Assembly: GCA_934754355.1 (NCBI GenBank)
Contig: CAKVID010000004.1
Location: forward strand, 62,001 to 126,000
Reading direction: 5' to 3'
From: an uncultured Clostridia bacterium
GTDB lineage: Bacteria > Bacillota > Clostridia > Christensenellales > UBA1242
Length of the DNA: 64,000 bases
Shown: piece by piece, positions 18,566 through 27,316 of the stretch
Numbering within the stretch: position 1 is the first letter of the stretch
Layout: every line of letters begins with the position of its first letter
Notes under the pieces: generated by a model
Seen by the model: the letters and a program-made list of their open reading frames with translations, nothing else
The model's database searches: none
What the model was told of the DNA's origin: nothing
Made by a program: the position numbers and the translations under genes

Positions 18566-19639
18566 TTAAGCATCAAATACATCATTTAGTTTGTTATCAA
18601 TTTTATATGGGAATTCATACAAATGTTCCGTAAGTAATTTTTCAATAGTATTTACTTCCCCTTTAAAATCATCTTTTAATTTATATACTTGAGTATTATT
18701 AATCGACTTGTTAGGTTCAAAAATTTCTTTTGAACGAATATGATCTTCTTTGCTTAATCCGCAAAATTTTTCCAACATAGCAACAGTGTTATCATAATCG
18801 TAAATTAAATTTTCAAAATTAATAACTAAAACTTTTTTACTAATACAGTCCTTTAAATTATTATGCATAAAACGCCATTGTCTACAAAATGATTCAATAC
18901 CTTTAGGAAATGGTCCTTTTTGCATACCAAATTTAATTGTTGACCAAATATATTTTGTACTAATATATATGTCTCTAGGATCTCTATCCACAATAATTAA
19001 TCTAAAATCATCATCAAAAAATTTATCTACTATCAAGCATTGCTCAGGAAGTAATAAGTGATCATAAATTGTTATTTTATTAGATTTTGTAAGTTCAAAG
19101 TAGCCATTTATAAATTCTTTAGCATATACCATAAATTCTTTATGGTCTACCTTCAAATATCTTCTCGGTTTCTTATGATAACAATAAACTCTTCCCCACT
19201 TAGACACTTTGTATCCTTTTAATATTTTTGCGCCTAACTGCAAGCAACATTTAATTAATGAAAATTTAATTCCTTTTGCTTGCGATATAGATAAGTTTGA
19301 CTTATCATATAGGGATTCAGAAACATTGTCTAGAAAGGTATCAACAAGTTTCATAAACTTATCTTGATATAATCGTTTATACGAGCCATACCACCCAAAG
19401 TCGTTATCATTTTGTCTTTTCATCTCGTCATAAAAACAATTTAGAGAATAATCTACTATCATGTAATTGCTATTATTCGAGAAAATTCTATTTTCCAAAT
19501 CTATAATACAATCTTTTAGTAAAAAAGGATAATGTTCATATCTTTCTCCGATAGAAGATCCCACACCTTTATATTCTCGTAATAAATCTATTACCGCGGA
19601 TGATCCCGTTCCATAGAATCCAGTTACTGCTATGTTCAT
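18566..19639 (-). CDS. Sulfotransferase-like P-loop protein
   Basis: The N-terminal nucleotide loop GFYGTGSSAVIDLL and the later LIIVDRDPRDIYISTKYIW resemble the 5-prime and 3-prime phosphate-binding motifs of PAPS-dependent sulfotransferases. 357 residues, soluble. The start overlaps the end of the upstream glycosyltransferase gene (ATGA), so it is translated with it. Sulfation of the surface polysaccharide is a reasonable inference; no PAPS synthesis genes are in the window, and related P-loop proteins of other function exist. Confidence 0.7.
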   Translation of the reverse strand: MNIAVTGFYGTGSSAVIDLLREYKGVGSSIGERYEHYPFLLKDCIIDLENRIFSNNSNYMIVDYSLNCFYDEMKRQNDNDFGWYGSYKRLYQDKFMKLVDTFLDNVSESLYDKSNLSISQAKGIKFSLIKCCLQLGAKILKGYKVSKWGRVYCYHKKPRRYLKVDHKEFMVYAKEFINGYFELTKSNKITIYDHLLLPEQCLIVDKFFDDDFRLIIVDRDPRDIYISTKYIWSTIKFGMQKGPFPKGIESFCRQWRFMHNNLKDCISKKVLVINFENLIYDYDNTVAMLEKFCGLSKEDHIRSKEIFEPNKSINNTQVYKLKDDFKGEVNTIEKLLTEHLYEFPYKIDNKLNDVFDA

Positions 19640-20721
19640 TTACTTATAACCTCTTCAATAATTTTATCAAATGAATTAAGTATAAACTCCTTGGTCCATT
19701 TTTTATTAGCATCATTAAAATTAAGTTGCCATTCTTTTTTTAAGTCTTCATTATCTAAAACTTTTTTCATTCCTGCATAAATACCCTCATTTGAATTATC
19801 TACTACTATACCAATTGGGATATCCTCAACAATTTCTTTTGCCCCACTAACCAAAGTAGAAATAACTGGGACATTTAATATTGAAGCCTCTATGCAAGAG
19901 GTATTCAAACCTTCAGAAAATGATGAACACAAGTAATAATCAAAATATTTCATATATTTATATGGATTGGATTGAAACCCAACCATCACAATATCATCAT
20001 TGAACTTATTATCATTAATAAATAATTTAATTTTTTCTCTTTCTGGACCGTCTCCTACTAACACAAAACTAAATTGATAGCCTTCCTCTTTTAATCTCTT
20101 TACCGCCTCTAAATTTCTTAGCAGTCCCTTTTCCGGGCTAAGTCTTCCCACAAATCCAAAAATAGGCTGTTTTAACTTATCAAAATTCATATCAATATTT
20201 TCTTTTGACATATTCAAAACTCTATCTATTGATATAATGTTGTTGCAATAAGTAATTTTTTCGGGGAAATTTGTGATTTTTTTGTAATCAATACTAGCAT
20301 TTTTGGATACGCACACAATTTTATCATAGTTTTGATGAAATCTAATTGATTGAGTGTCATAGCCATGCATAAACACAATTTTTTTATTCATAATCTTTGG
20401 ATTTGATAGAAATTGAGTAGGAAAACCCGCTTGATAAGCAACCAATATATCATAGTTTTCCTTTCCAATAATCTTATTTTTTAAAATTCCAAATGGAATA
20501 ATTTTAGCCAGTTTACTTAAACCCTTAAAGTAATATCCAAAAACTTTCTTAACCTTAATTCGTCTATCAAATTCTTTAACTATTTCATTTTCAAATCTGA
20601 ATAAAGATACTATTGTAATATCATATTTATCTTTATCTAAATTATTTGTTAAATTAATAAGAGCTCTAACAACACCATCACTTTTTTGTAAATGATTAGT
20701 TAAAAACAAAATTTTTTTCAT
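19636..20721 (-). CDS. Glycosyltransferase family 4
   Basis: GT-B fold retaining transferase for repeat-unit assembly. N-terminal LTNHLQKSDGVVRALINLTN, nucleotide-sugar domain FGFVGRLSPEKGLLRNLEAV and the C-terminal acidic motif SSFSEGLNTSCIEASILNVP are clear. 361 residues. GGAAGA precedes the ATG. Operon member; sugar not predictable. Confidence 0.92.
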   Translation of the reverse strand: MKKILFLTNHLQKSDGVVRALINLTNNLDKDKYDITIVSLFRFENEIVKEFDRRIKVKKVFGYYFKGLSKLAKIIPFGILKNKIIGKENYDILVAYQAGFPTQFLSNPKIMNKKIVFMHGYDTQSIRFHQNYDKIVCVSKNASIDYKKITNFPEKITYCNNIISIDRVLNMSKENIDMNFDKLKQPIFGFVGRLSPEKGLLRNLEAVKRLKEEGYQFSFVLVGDGPEREKIKLFINDNKFNDDIVMVGFQSNPYKYMKYFDYYLCSSFSEGLNTSCIEASILNVPVISTLVSGAKEIVEDIPIGIVVDNSNEGIYAGMKKVLDNEDLKKEWQLNFNDANKKWTKEFILNSFDKIIEEVISK

Positions 20722-20734
20722 AGATATTCTTCCA

Positions 20735-21745
20735 TTAATTTTTAATTAGTTTACAATACATTTTCATAAGCCAAACATTTCTATGCTTGATTGAATAATG
20801 TGCAATTTTTTCTTTCAAATTTATAAATTTGCAATCTTTAATATATTGCATATACTTTTCTTTTGTTAAGTTTTCTTTTATTATTTTCTTTGCTTTCTTA
20901 TAATCTTCTTGTTCTTGAATAACCGAACATGCCACATTAAATAGAGAATGCACAACCATTCTACAAATTTGTTCATAGAAATCAAACTTATTCAATGGCA
21001 AAATTTGTGTTAAGAAATCAATTTTATAATCAATATCCAACCAAGGAAATGCTTTTTTTCTTTTAGTTACAGACAATGAATTTAGTCTATAATTGTATAG
21101 TGGCTTATTAATAAAATACATATTTTGTGCTTTAAATAAGCAATCTACACACAAACACATATCTTCGCCAATTTTAATTCTATTATCCATTTCCATCATG
21201 CATTGCAAGATTAATTCTTTTTTTATTGCCTTTGACCATACACTAGGTAAGAATTGATCACCATTAGCACTTTTTATCAATTTAGGATAAATGCTTTCTA
21301 ATCCCAATTTATCAAAATAACCATTAAAGATATTATCCTGGACATTAATCAAATTCCCGTCTTCATCTACATTATTGTAATTATAACAAACTATATCCGT
21401 CTTTGTTTTATCTATAATTTTAATTATTTCTTCGACTAGAGTATTGCTAATAGTATCATCAGCATCAACACAGATTATGTAATCTCCACTTGCTTCTTTA
21501 ACACCCGCAAGTCTAGCTGAACTAACACCACCATTTTGTTTATGTATGACTTTTATAAATGATTCTGACGCAAATTCATCACATAGAAGCGGAGAAGAAT
21601 CTTTTGATCCATCATCAACCAAAATTATTTCATAGTCCTCTTTATATGTCTGTTCAATCAAACTATTTACGCAGTCAGCCAAAAATTTTTCGGCATTATA
21701 CACAGGGACAATGAAAGATAATTTAACTTTACTTTTGTTACTCAC
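20735..21745 (-). CDS. Glycosyltransferase family 2
   Basis: GT-A fold inverting transferase: SFIVPVYNAEKFLADCVNSL at the N-terminus, ILVDDGSKDSSPLLCDEF and the metal motif ICVDADD. The C-terminal third is variable and basic. 336 residues, soluble or peripheral. It abuts the next upstream gene with no gap, so the two are coupled. Confidence 0.93.
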   Translation of the reverse strand: MSNKSKVKLSFIVPVYNAEKFLADCVNSLIEQTYKEDYEIILVDDGSKDSSPLLCDEFASESFIKVIHKQNGGVSSARLAGVKEASGDYIICVDADDTISNTLVEEIIKIIDKTKTDIVCYNYNNVDEDGNLINVQDNIFNGYFDKLGLESIYPKLIKSANGDQFLPSVWSKAIKKELILQCMMEMDNRIKIGEDMCLCVDCLFKAQNMYFINKPLYNYRLNSLSVTKRKKAFPWLDIDYKIDFLTQILPLNKFDFYEQICRMVVHSLFNVACSVIQEQEDYKKAKKIIKENLTKEKYMQYIKDCKFINLKEKIAHYSIKHRNVWLMKMYCKLIKN

Positions 21746-22864
21746 TTACATCTCCTTATATATCTCTTCCATTTGTTTTAAGACAACTTTGATATCAAAG
21801 TTTTTAATGAACTCTTTATTCCTTTTGCCCATTGCTTTTGCAAGAGTTTTATCCGAATAAATTTGTGTTATTGCGTCTGCGTATGCTTGATTATCTGTGG
21901 TCGTACATAGAATACCACCCTCATTATTACCTAGCAAATCTACATTTCCACGAATTCTACTAGCGACTACTGGCAATCCATAACACATTGCCTCCATCAT
22001 AGATTTACTTAGCCCCTCTCTATATGATGGCATTATGTATAAGTCTGTAATTGTTAAAATGTCTGGAATATCTTTTCTAAATCCAAGCATTTTTACTCTA
22101 TCCTCTAGACCATATTTTTTGATAGCCTCAATATATTTTTCTTGAAGTGGTCCTTGTCCACAAATAATATATTTAATATTTTTGTTTTCAATCGTACTCA
22201 TTACTTCTATTAGTCTTAGAGTATTTTTATTTTCATTTAATTCTCCAATAGAAGTTACGACAAAATCGTCTTTCTCTAAGCCCAAAGACTTTTTGAATTC
22301 TGCTTTATCCAAATCATTATTCACTTTGTACTTAGTCAAATCTACACCGATACCATTAATTTTATATACTTTCTTTGCCTTAAATTTAAGTGCCGCTTCA
22401 TAATCTTCTTGATTGATAGTAACCAATGCATCTGTACATTTAGCAAAGTGCTTTTCTATAGTTCTAAAAATTAAATTTTTTAATTTGCTATTACCTTTGA
22501 AAAAGTGAAAACCATGAGCAGTATATAGGCATGGGATTTTAAATTTTCTAGCAACCATTCTACCCATAACACCGCCAACTGGTTGTTGACAATAAATAAA
22601 ATCAAATTTTTCCAATCTTTGAAGTTTTTTCAACTTCTTGTAACCTTTGAAATTTGCAATATTTATAGGACTTCTTTTAAAATCTATTTCATGCATCTTA
22701 AAATTATATTTATTTTCCAATTCATCAAACCAAAAACCAGTACGCGAACAAACACATTGAACTTCATTACCTAATTCTTGTAAATGACGAATATGCGGTA
22801 TTAAAAATTGCCATATCATATTATCAGTTGTAGCCACTACCATTATTTTTTTATTTGTTATCAT
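21746..22864 (-). CDS. Glycosyltransferase family 4
   Basis: GT-B fold: KIMVVATTDNMIWQFLIPHI start, YCQQPVGGVMGRM, SIGELNENKNTLRLIEVMST and the acidic motif PSYREGLSKSMMEAMCYGLP. Resembles capsular transferases of the EpsD/CapM kind, which add the second sugar after priming. The chosen ATG (22864) has AAGGGG eight bases upstream; an ATG two codons earlier is too close to it. The start region overlaps the end of the priming transferase gene. Confidence 0.92.
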   Translation of the reverse strand: MITNKKIMVVATTDNMIWQFLIPHIRHLQELGNEVQCVCSRTGFWFDELENKYNFKMHEIDFKRSPINIANFKGYKKLKKLQRLEKFDFIYCQQPVGGVMGRMVARKFKIPCLYTAHGFHFFKGNSKLKNLIFRTIEKHFAKCTDALVTINQEDYEAALKFKAKKVYKINGIGVDLTKYKVNNDLDKAEFKKSLGLEKDDFVVTSIGELNENKNTLRLIEVMSTIENKNIKYIICGQGPLQEKYIEAIKKYGLEDRVKMLGFRKDIPDILTITDLYIMPSYREGLSKSMMEAMCYGLPVVASRIRGNVDLLGNNEGGILCTTTDNQAYADAITQIYSDKTLAKAMGKRNKEFIKNFDIKVVLKQMEEIYKEM

Positions 22865-23618
22865 TTGCATTACCCCTTAAATTACGATCAAATTCAACCT
22901 TTGCATTTTTTTGTTTGGTTAATTCTTTTGCTTTCTCAAGCCCTTTCTCGTATTGCTCCTGCGTGATAACATTATCCTTTAATAATTGGTCGGGATAATA
23001 ATATTCTCTTTTATTAGCATCATCTTTCGCACCTTCAGCAGAACCACCTTTCAAGACCGCAAAAAATGTTCCAAAGAACAATTTTATATCATTCCAAAAT
23101 GTAACATGGTTAGCATATTCAATATCGCGTTTAAAAACGCTTTCCCAACTAAGTTCACTATTTCTGTCGTAAACTTGAGCAGGACCTGTCAAACCTGGTC
23201 TTACACAATATGCCTGTTTCAAAACATCGTCAGTATAAAAAACAAAATCTTTAACAAGCCTAGGTCTTGGACCAATAATTGACATATCTCCCTTTAGAAT
23301 ATTGAAAAGTTGTGGCAATTCATCTAAAGATGTCTTTCTTAAAACTTTACCCCACCATGTTATTCTATCTTTATCTGGTAGCAAGTTGCCGTCTTTATCT
23401 TTCTTATTAGTCATCGAACGAAATTTGTATAGTGCAAATATTTTGCCGTTCTTGCCCGGTCTATATTGTTTAAAGATTGGATTACCACCCAAGAATATTA
23501 AAGATAGCAAATAAGTAAGCAAAAATATTGGAGATAAAATAATTACCGCCAAAAAAGATATTATTACATCGAAAAATCTCTTAAAGAATTTTTCGTAAAT
23601 TCCCGTCTTCCTTTCCAT
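22851..23618 (-). CDS. Undecaprenyl-phosphate sugar phosphotransferase (priming enzyme)
   Basis: Bacterial sugar transferase family (WcaJ/EpsL/PglC type) that puts the first sugar phosphate on undecaprenyl phosphate. One membrane hairpin (about 12-44 in this frame) is followed by the core KFRSMTNKKDKDGNLLPDKD, LRKTSLDELPQLFNILKGDM and GPRPRL. The C-terminus has a Lys-rich extension. Start at 23618 with GGGGAG; an upstream ATG at 23645 lacks a ribosome site. First gene of the polysaccharide operon, with a near-consensus promoter about 130 bases upstream. Confidence 0.95.
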   Translation of the reverse strand: MERKTGIYEKFFKRFFDVIISFLAVIILSPIFLLTYLLSLIFLGGNPIFKQYRPGKNGKIFALYKFRSMTNKKDKDGNLLPDKDRITWWGKVLRKTSLDELPQLFNILKGDMSIIGPRPRLVKDFVFYTDDVLKQAYCVRPGLTGPAQVYDRNSELSWESVFKRDIEYANHVTFWNDIKLFFGTFFAVLKGGSAEGAKDDANKREYYYPDQLLKDNVITQEQYEKGLEKAKELTKQKNAKVEFDRNLRGNANDNK

Positions 23619-23744
23619 AACTCCCCTTGAAAGTAATATGTACAAAATAAATCATTGCCACAAACTCAAAACTCAAGCAATTATCTATTAGGATAAATAT
23701 ATACCACATATGTACATATTAAATATATATAAAATCTAAAATGA

Positions 23745-23773
23745 ATTATATCATACAAAAAGTATATCGTCAA
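23745..23773 (-). promoter_or_regulatory. Promoter of the polysaccharide operon
   Basis: TTGACG (23773-23768), 17-base spacer, TATAAT (23750-23745) on the minus strand; leaves a leader of about 120 nt. Confidence 0.85.
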
Positions 23774-23865
23774 TTGAATACTCTAGTTTTTTTATTTTCC
23801 AAAATATTCAAATATTCTACATGTTCTCTCATAAAAGTTTAGTTTAATACATAAAATATATTAGA

Positions 23866-23938
23866 CAAAAAAATCCACTCTTCTCATCGCTATAATTTTT
23901 ATTTGAAACAATAAATACTAAAACATGAAAATAGTGGA
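23866..23938 (-). terminator. Long hairpin with T-run upstream of the polysaccharide promoter
   Basis: On the minus strand TCCACT, one mismatch, TTTTCAT pairs with ATGAGAA, one mismatch, AGTGGA, followed by seven T. One pair is G-U only on the minus strand, so the minus RNA is favoured. A smaller hairpin lies in the loop. It would end a minus-strand RNA before the operon promoter; which RNA is unknown. The rest of 23940-24067 is A/T-rich and otherwise featureless. Confidence 0.5.
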
Positions 23939-24067
23939 TATTATTAAAATGTATTTTTGTAATAACAAAAAAAATAAATTGTAATTTAAAATTACAAACG
24001 CAATTTAAAAATACAAATATAATTTAAAAAGTATAAAAATAATAAAATTAAGGTTGAGAGACAAGTA

Positions 24068-24415
24068 ATGAGAAACAAAATTAAAATGAAATTAATCAAT
24101 AACTATGTAGATATTTACAAGATAATTTTTGCTTGCAAATTTCTGCTAGATAGAAACCAAAATGCCAGCGAAAACGAAGTTGCTCTTTCCACCTTAAATG
24201 ACACTTTGAAATTAAAAAATTCTTACGAGCAAATATTTCAAAAATTAAAGATTGCAGACACTTCTTTTTTATTATTAAAAAGAGACTTGGACAAAGCCAT
24301 TCAAGTAATCCCAGATATTAATTATAAACCCAAATCAATCATTAATATGCTTGAAATGAAAAAAGAAATAAGCAAAACTTTAAATGAAGTTTTGCTTAAG
24401 TATTTGTCAATATAA
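24068..24415 (+). CDS. Unrecognised small helical protein
   Basis: 115 residues, Lys/Leu/Asn-rich and predicted mostly alpha-helical, with no membrane segment or known motif. The upstream GGTTGAGAG is a weak ribosome site. It converges on folD with a two-base gap. The 3-prime coding end holds the hairpin that serves as folD terminator. Genuine gene likely but function unknown. Confidence 0.55.
   Translation: MRNKIKMKLINNYVDIYKIIFACKFLLDRNQNASENEVALSTLNDTLKLKNSYEQIFQKLKIADTSFLLLKRDLDKAIQVIPDINYKPKSIINMLEMKKEISKTLNEVLLKYLSI
24370..24397 (-). terminator. folD terminator inside the converging gene
   Basis: Eleven-bp perfect stem AAGCAAAACTT / AAGTTTTGCTT with a six-base loop; T-rich on the minus strand downstream. 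Confidence 0.65.
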
Positions 24416-24416
24416 A

Positions 24417-25259
24417 TTACTTTTCTGTCAATTTCTCTGCACTTTCTACCGTTTGCAATATTAATGAGTTAATTGTCATTGGCCCAACACCACCAGGTAC
24501 TGGCGTGTATGCAGAGCATATATCTAATGAATTTTCCAAATCAATATCCCCTACATTACCCTCATTATATCCTGCATCTACAAGCACAACACCATCTTTT
24601 AGCCACTCTCTTTTTATGAATTTTGCCTTACCTACAGCACCAACAACTATATCTGCCGAGCGAATAATATCTGGCAGATTTTTTGTTTTGGAATGGCAAA
24701 TTGTAACTGTACAATTTTCATTAAGTAGTAGCATTGCAACAGGCTTACCAAGTATTGCACTTCTACCAACCACTACAGCATGTTTCCCGCTCAAATCTAT
24801 ATTATATGCTTTCAAAATTCTAATTATTCCATAAGGGGTTGCCGACTTGTACGCATCACTTCCCATTACCATTTTCCCAAATGAAAGACAATTAACACCA
24901 TCTACATCTTTGTCTACACTTATTGCATCAAAGCAAGACCTCTCATCTATATGCTTTGGAACAGGGTGTTGAAGAAGTATACCACACACTTTATTATCTT
25001 TATTCAAATCTTCAATACAATCCAGCAATTCTTGAGTAGTAATATTTTTATCTAGTCTAATAATCTTTGATGTAAGCCCCACTCTTTCGCACGCTTTTGC
25101 CTTCATCTTTACATAAGTAACACTAGCAGGGTCGTCTCCAACCAGGATTGTTGCAAGCACTGGAGCAAATCCCAATTTAGATACCAATAAATTTACTCTC
25201 TGCTTTAATTCTTCCTCACATTCTTTTGCAAGAACTTTTCCATTCATTTCAATCGCCAT
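24417..25259 (-). CDS. folD: Bifunctional methylene-THF dehydrogenase / methenyl-THF cyclohydrolase
   Basis: Interconverts 5,10-methylene-, methenyl- and 10-formyl-tetrahydrofolate for purine and formyl-Met synthesis. Signatures: the VTYVKMKAKACERVG region with the catalytic YxxxK lysine, GILLQHPVPKHID and VVGRSAILGKPVAMLLL, ending with PVPGGVGPMT. 280 residues is normal. Confidence 0.97.
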   Translation of the reverse strand: MAIEMNGKVLAKECEEELKQRVNLLVSKLGFAPVLATILVGDDPASVTYVKMKAKACERVGLTSKIIRLDKNITTQELLDCIEDLNKDNKVCGILLQHPVPKHIDERSCFDAISVDKDVDGVNCLSFGKMVMGSDAYKSATPYGIIRILKAYNIDLSGKHAVVVGRSAILGKPVAMLLLNENCTVTICHSKTKNLPDIIRSADIVVGAVGKAKFIKREWLKDGVVLVDAGYNEGNVGDIDLENSLDICSAYTPVPGGVGPMTINSLILQTVESAEKLTEK

Positions 25260-25410
25260 AATTCCTCCAAATGTTAATTAGTTTGTATATTCACTACATT
25301 ATTATTTTAACATTTATCTAATACTTTTCACAAACAATTAATAGTAATTATAAATAAAAAAAGATATTTTGAAAAAAATAAAATATAATAAGAAAAAATT
25401 AGAGTGAAGT

Positions 25411-26220
25411 ATGGAAAAGAAAGGAACAATTTTATCTTTAATATTTATTGGAGTAATACTACTTAGTGCTGTTGGCTATATTATTTTTGCAGGAATTACC
25501 GCCAACGATTATAACTATGTTCAATTAGAAATTAATCCCAGAGTAGAATTCTTATGCGATAAAAAATTCAAAGTTGTAAGTGTTCGACCTATTAATGATG
25601 ATGCCGAAATTATACTCACAGGAGTAGAATACAAAGGCATGGATATTAGTGATGCTTGCGTAGATTTCATAGATGCTTGTGCAAGAGCAGGATATATTGA
25701 TGTAGACAGTAAAGATAATGCAGTTAATATTACAGTTATAGATGGCATCACTCAAGCATTAGATGTGCATGTTACCCAAAGCATAAATAACTATTTAAGA
25801 CAGAATGAAATATATTGCACCGTTATTGAAAACTACGAAGACAGACATATGTTTGACAAAAAGAAAGAGTATAATGTTTGTTGTGCAAATAAATTCAAAT
25901 TAATGCAAACTCTACACGAAGCAATGCCCGAAAAATCTCTGGAAGATTTAGCAAAATTACATGAAGTAAAATTAATTGAAATGGTCAAAGATTACCATGA
26001 AAATAACACATTTCAGCCCACAGAAGAAGACATTGAATTAAAAACAAAATTAATTGATTTCAATAGAGAAAAATATCTAGCACACAAAGAAAAAATTACT
26101 GACGAAAGCCAGGCTGAATTTTCTAAAGAATATGATAAATTCCAAAAAATTGACGGCGCCAAGTATGCAATAGACTTCAATAAATCTTATACTACTTGGC
26201 AAAATAAACATATCTCTTGA
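25411..26220 (+). CDS. RsgI-like ectodomain membrane protein
   Basis: An N-terminal membrane segment (about 7-28) is followed by a domain resembling the middle domain of clostridial RsgI anti-sigma factors (VQLEINPRVEFLCDKKFKVV, then a helix around DACVDFIDACARAGYI). That domain is thought to undergo self-cleavage at an Asn-Pro bond, and an NP is present. Only about six residues precede the membrane segment, so the cytoplasmic sigma-binding RsgI-N domain is absent. The C-terminal 110 residues are charged and helical. It may be a stand-alone sensor or structural homologue. The family call is by pattern, not certain. Confidence 0.65.
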   Translation: MEKKGTILSLIFIGVILLSAVGYIIFAGITANDYNYVQLEINPRVEFLCDKKFKVVSVRPINDDAEIILTGVEYKGMDISDACVDFIDACARAGYIDVDSKDNAVNITVIDGITQALDVHVTQSINNYLRQNEIYCTVIENYEDRHMFDKKKEYNVCCANKFKLMQTLHEAMPEKSLEDLAKLHEVKLIEMVKDYHENNTFQPTEEDIELKTKLIDFNREKYLAHKEKITDESQAEFSKEYDKFQKIDGAKYAIDFNKSYTTWQNKHIS

Positions 26221-26320
26221 CAATAAATATATATCTTTTGTAAAATTGAATTAGTTTATGAATAATTATCTTAATTGTTTTAAGCAATAACACTTAAAGA
26301 TATTTCTTAGATAAAAAACA

Positions 26321-26350
26321 AAAAACTTGCATTATTTTTTGCAAGTTTTT
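26321..26350. terminator. Terminator overlapping the end of dnaI
   Basis: Stem AAAAACTTGCA / TGCAAGTTTTT. The minus-strand dnaI stop and last codons lie inside it; it can act on both converging transcripts. Confidence 0.8.
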
Positions 26351-27288
26351 TTATTAGGTTTAGTAGCAGATTTAATTCTCAAATCTCTACCATTAATTTT
26401 CAATTTTAAACTTTGTTTTTTATGCATTAGCCTACTAAATATTCTCTCTCCATAAACATCTTGAATTTGCTCAAAAGTAAGGTTAGTAGAGATTATAGTT
26501 TTTTTATGGTTTAACATTCTTTCATTTAAAACTAAATACAAATATTCATTGGTAACATTTTTTATTTTGTTTTCACTTCCCAAATCATCTAAGAAGAGTA
26601 TATCCGAATTAAGATATGGTTCCATGATTTCTTCTTTGTCTTCCAATTTGGAACAGTGATACCTAAGCATATCATGATTAAAATTAAAAGCAGTTGTATA
26701 CTTAGTAAGTATCCCTTGTTGCAAAGCAAGAGTAGTCATGCATTCCATCAAATGAGTTTTGCCAACGCCCGTATCTCCTACAAAGATTATTGTATCTATA
26801 GCAGTATTATTAATATCCATTATAAATTTTCTCATCTTATCATAAATGCATTTCATTTCTTCTGGATTATCAAAGACAGAATAGTCATCGTTAAATTCAG
26901 CAAATGACGACATATCTACTCCACTAAGAGATATTAATTCTTTACTCATCTCTGCCTTCAAACATTTACAATCTTTGCCATTTACTCTACCCGTATCTTT
27001 GCATATCTCACAATTATAATGAGGTTTCAAATCTTCTTTATTAAAACCTTTTGCCTTAAGCAATTTAGATATAATCTCTCTATTAGAATTATATTCATCT
27101 CTTAATTGTGTAGCATCTTTGCCATCTACTTCTAGTTTGGCAATATCTACTATTAATTTCTTAGATGCAACGAATAATATTTTGATATCTTCATCTTTTA
27201 GTACTTCGTTTAATTTTTCATCTGCCACTGCTTCGGCGTGCATCTTCTTTTTTAAAATTGTTTTAAGCGCAGTATTTCTTATTTCCAT
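26332..27288 (-). CDS. dnaI: Primosomal helicase loader DnaI
   Basis: AAA+ ATPase that loads the replicative helicase. An N-terminal region carries a zinc-binding CEICKDTGRVNGKDCKC. The ATPase follows with Walker A GDTGVGKTHLMECM, Walker B LFLDDLGSEN and the arginine-finger region YGERIFSRLMHK. 318 residues is typical. It follows the DnaD gene by 28 bases, the usual Firmicutes pairing of initiation and loading proteins. Confidence 0.93.
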   Translation of the reverse strand: MEIRNTALKTILKKKMHAEAVADEKLNEVLKDEDIKILFVASKKLIVDIAKLEVDGKDATQLRDEYNSNREIISKLLKAKGFNKEDLKPHYNCEICKDTGRVNGKDCKCLKAEMSKELISLSGVDMSSFAEFNDDYSVFDNPEEMKCIYDKMRKFIMDINNTAIDTIIFVGDTGVGKTHLMECMTTLALQQGILTKYTTAFNFNHDMLRYHCSKLEDKEEIMEPYLNSDILFLDDLGSENKIKNVTNEYLYLVLNERMLNHKKTIISTNLTFEQIQDVYGERIFSRLMHKKQSLKLKINGRDLRIKSATKPNKKTCKK

Positions 27289-27316
27289 TAAATAATTTTC
27301 ATTCTCCTATATATTA

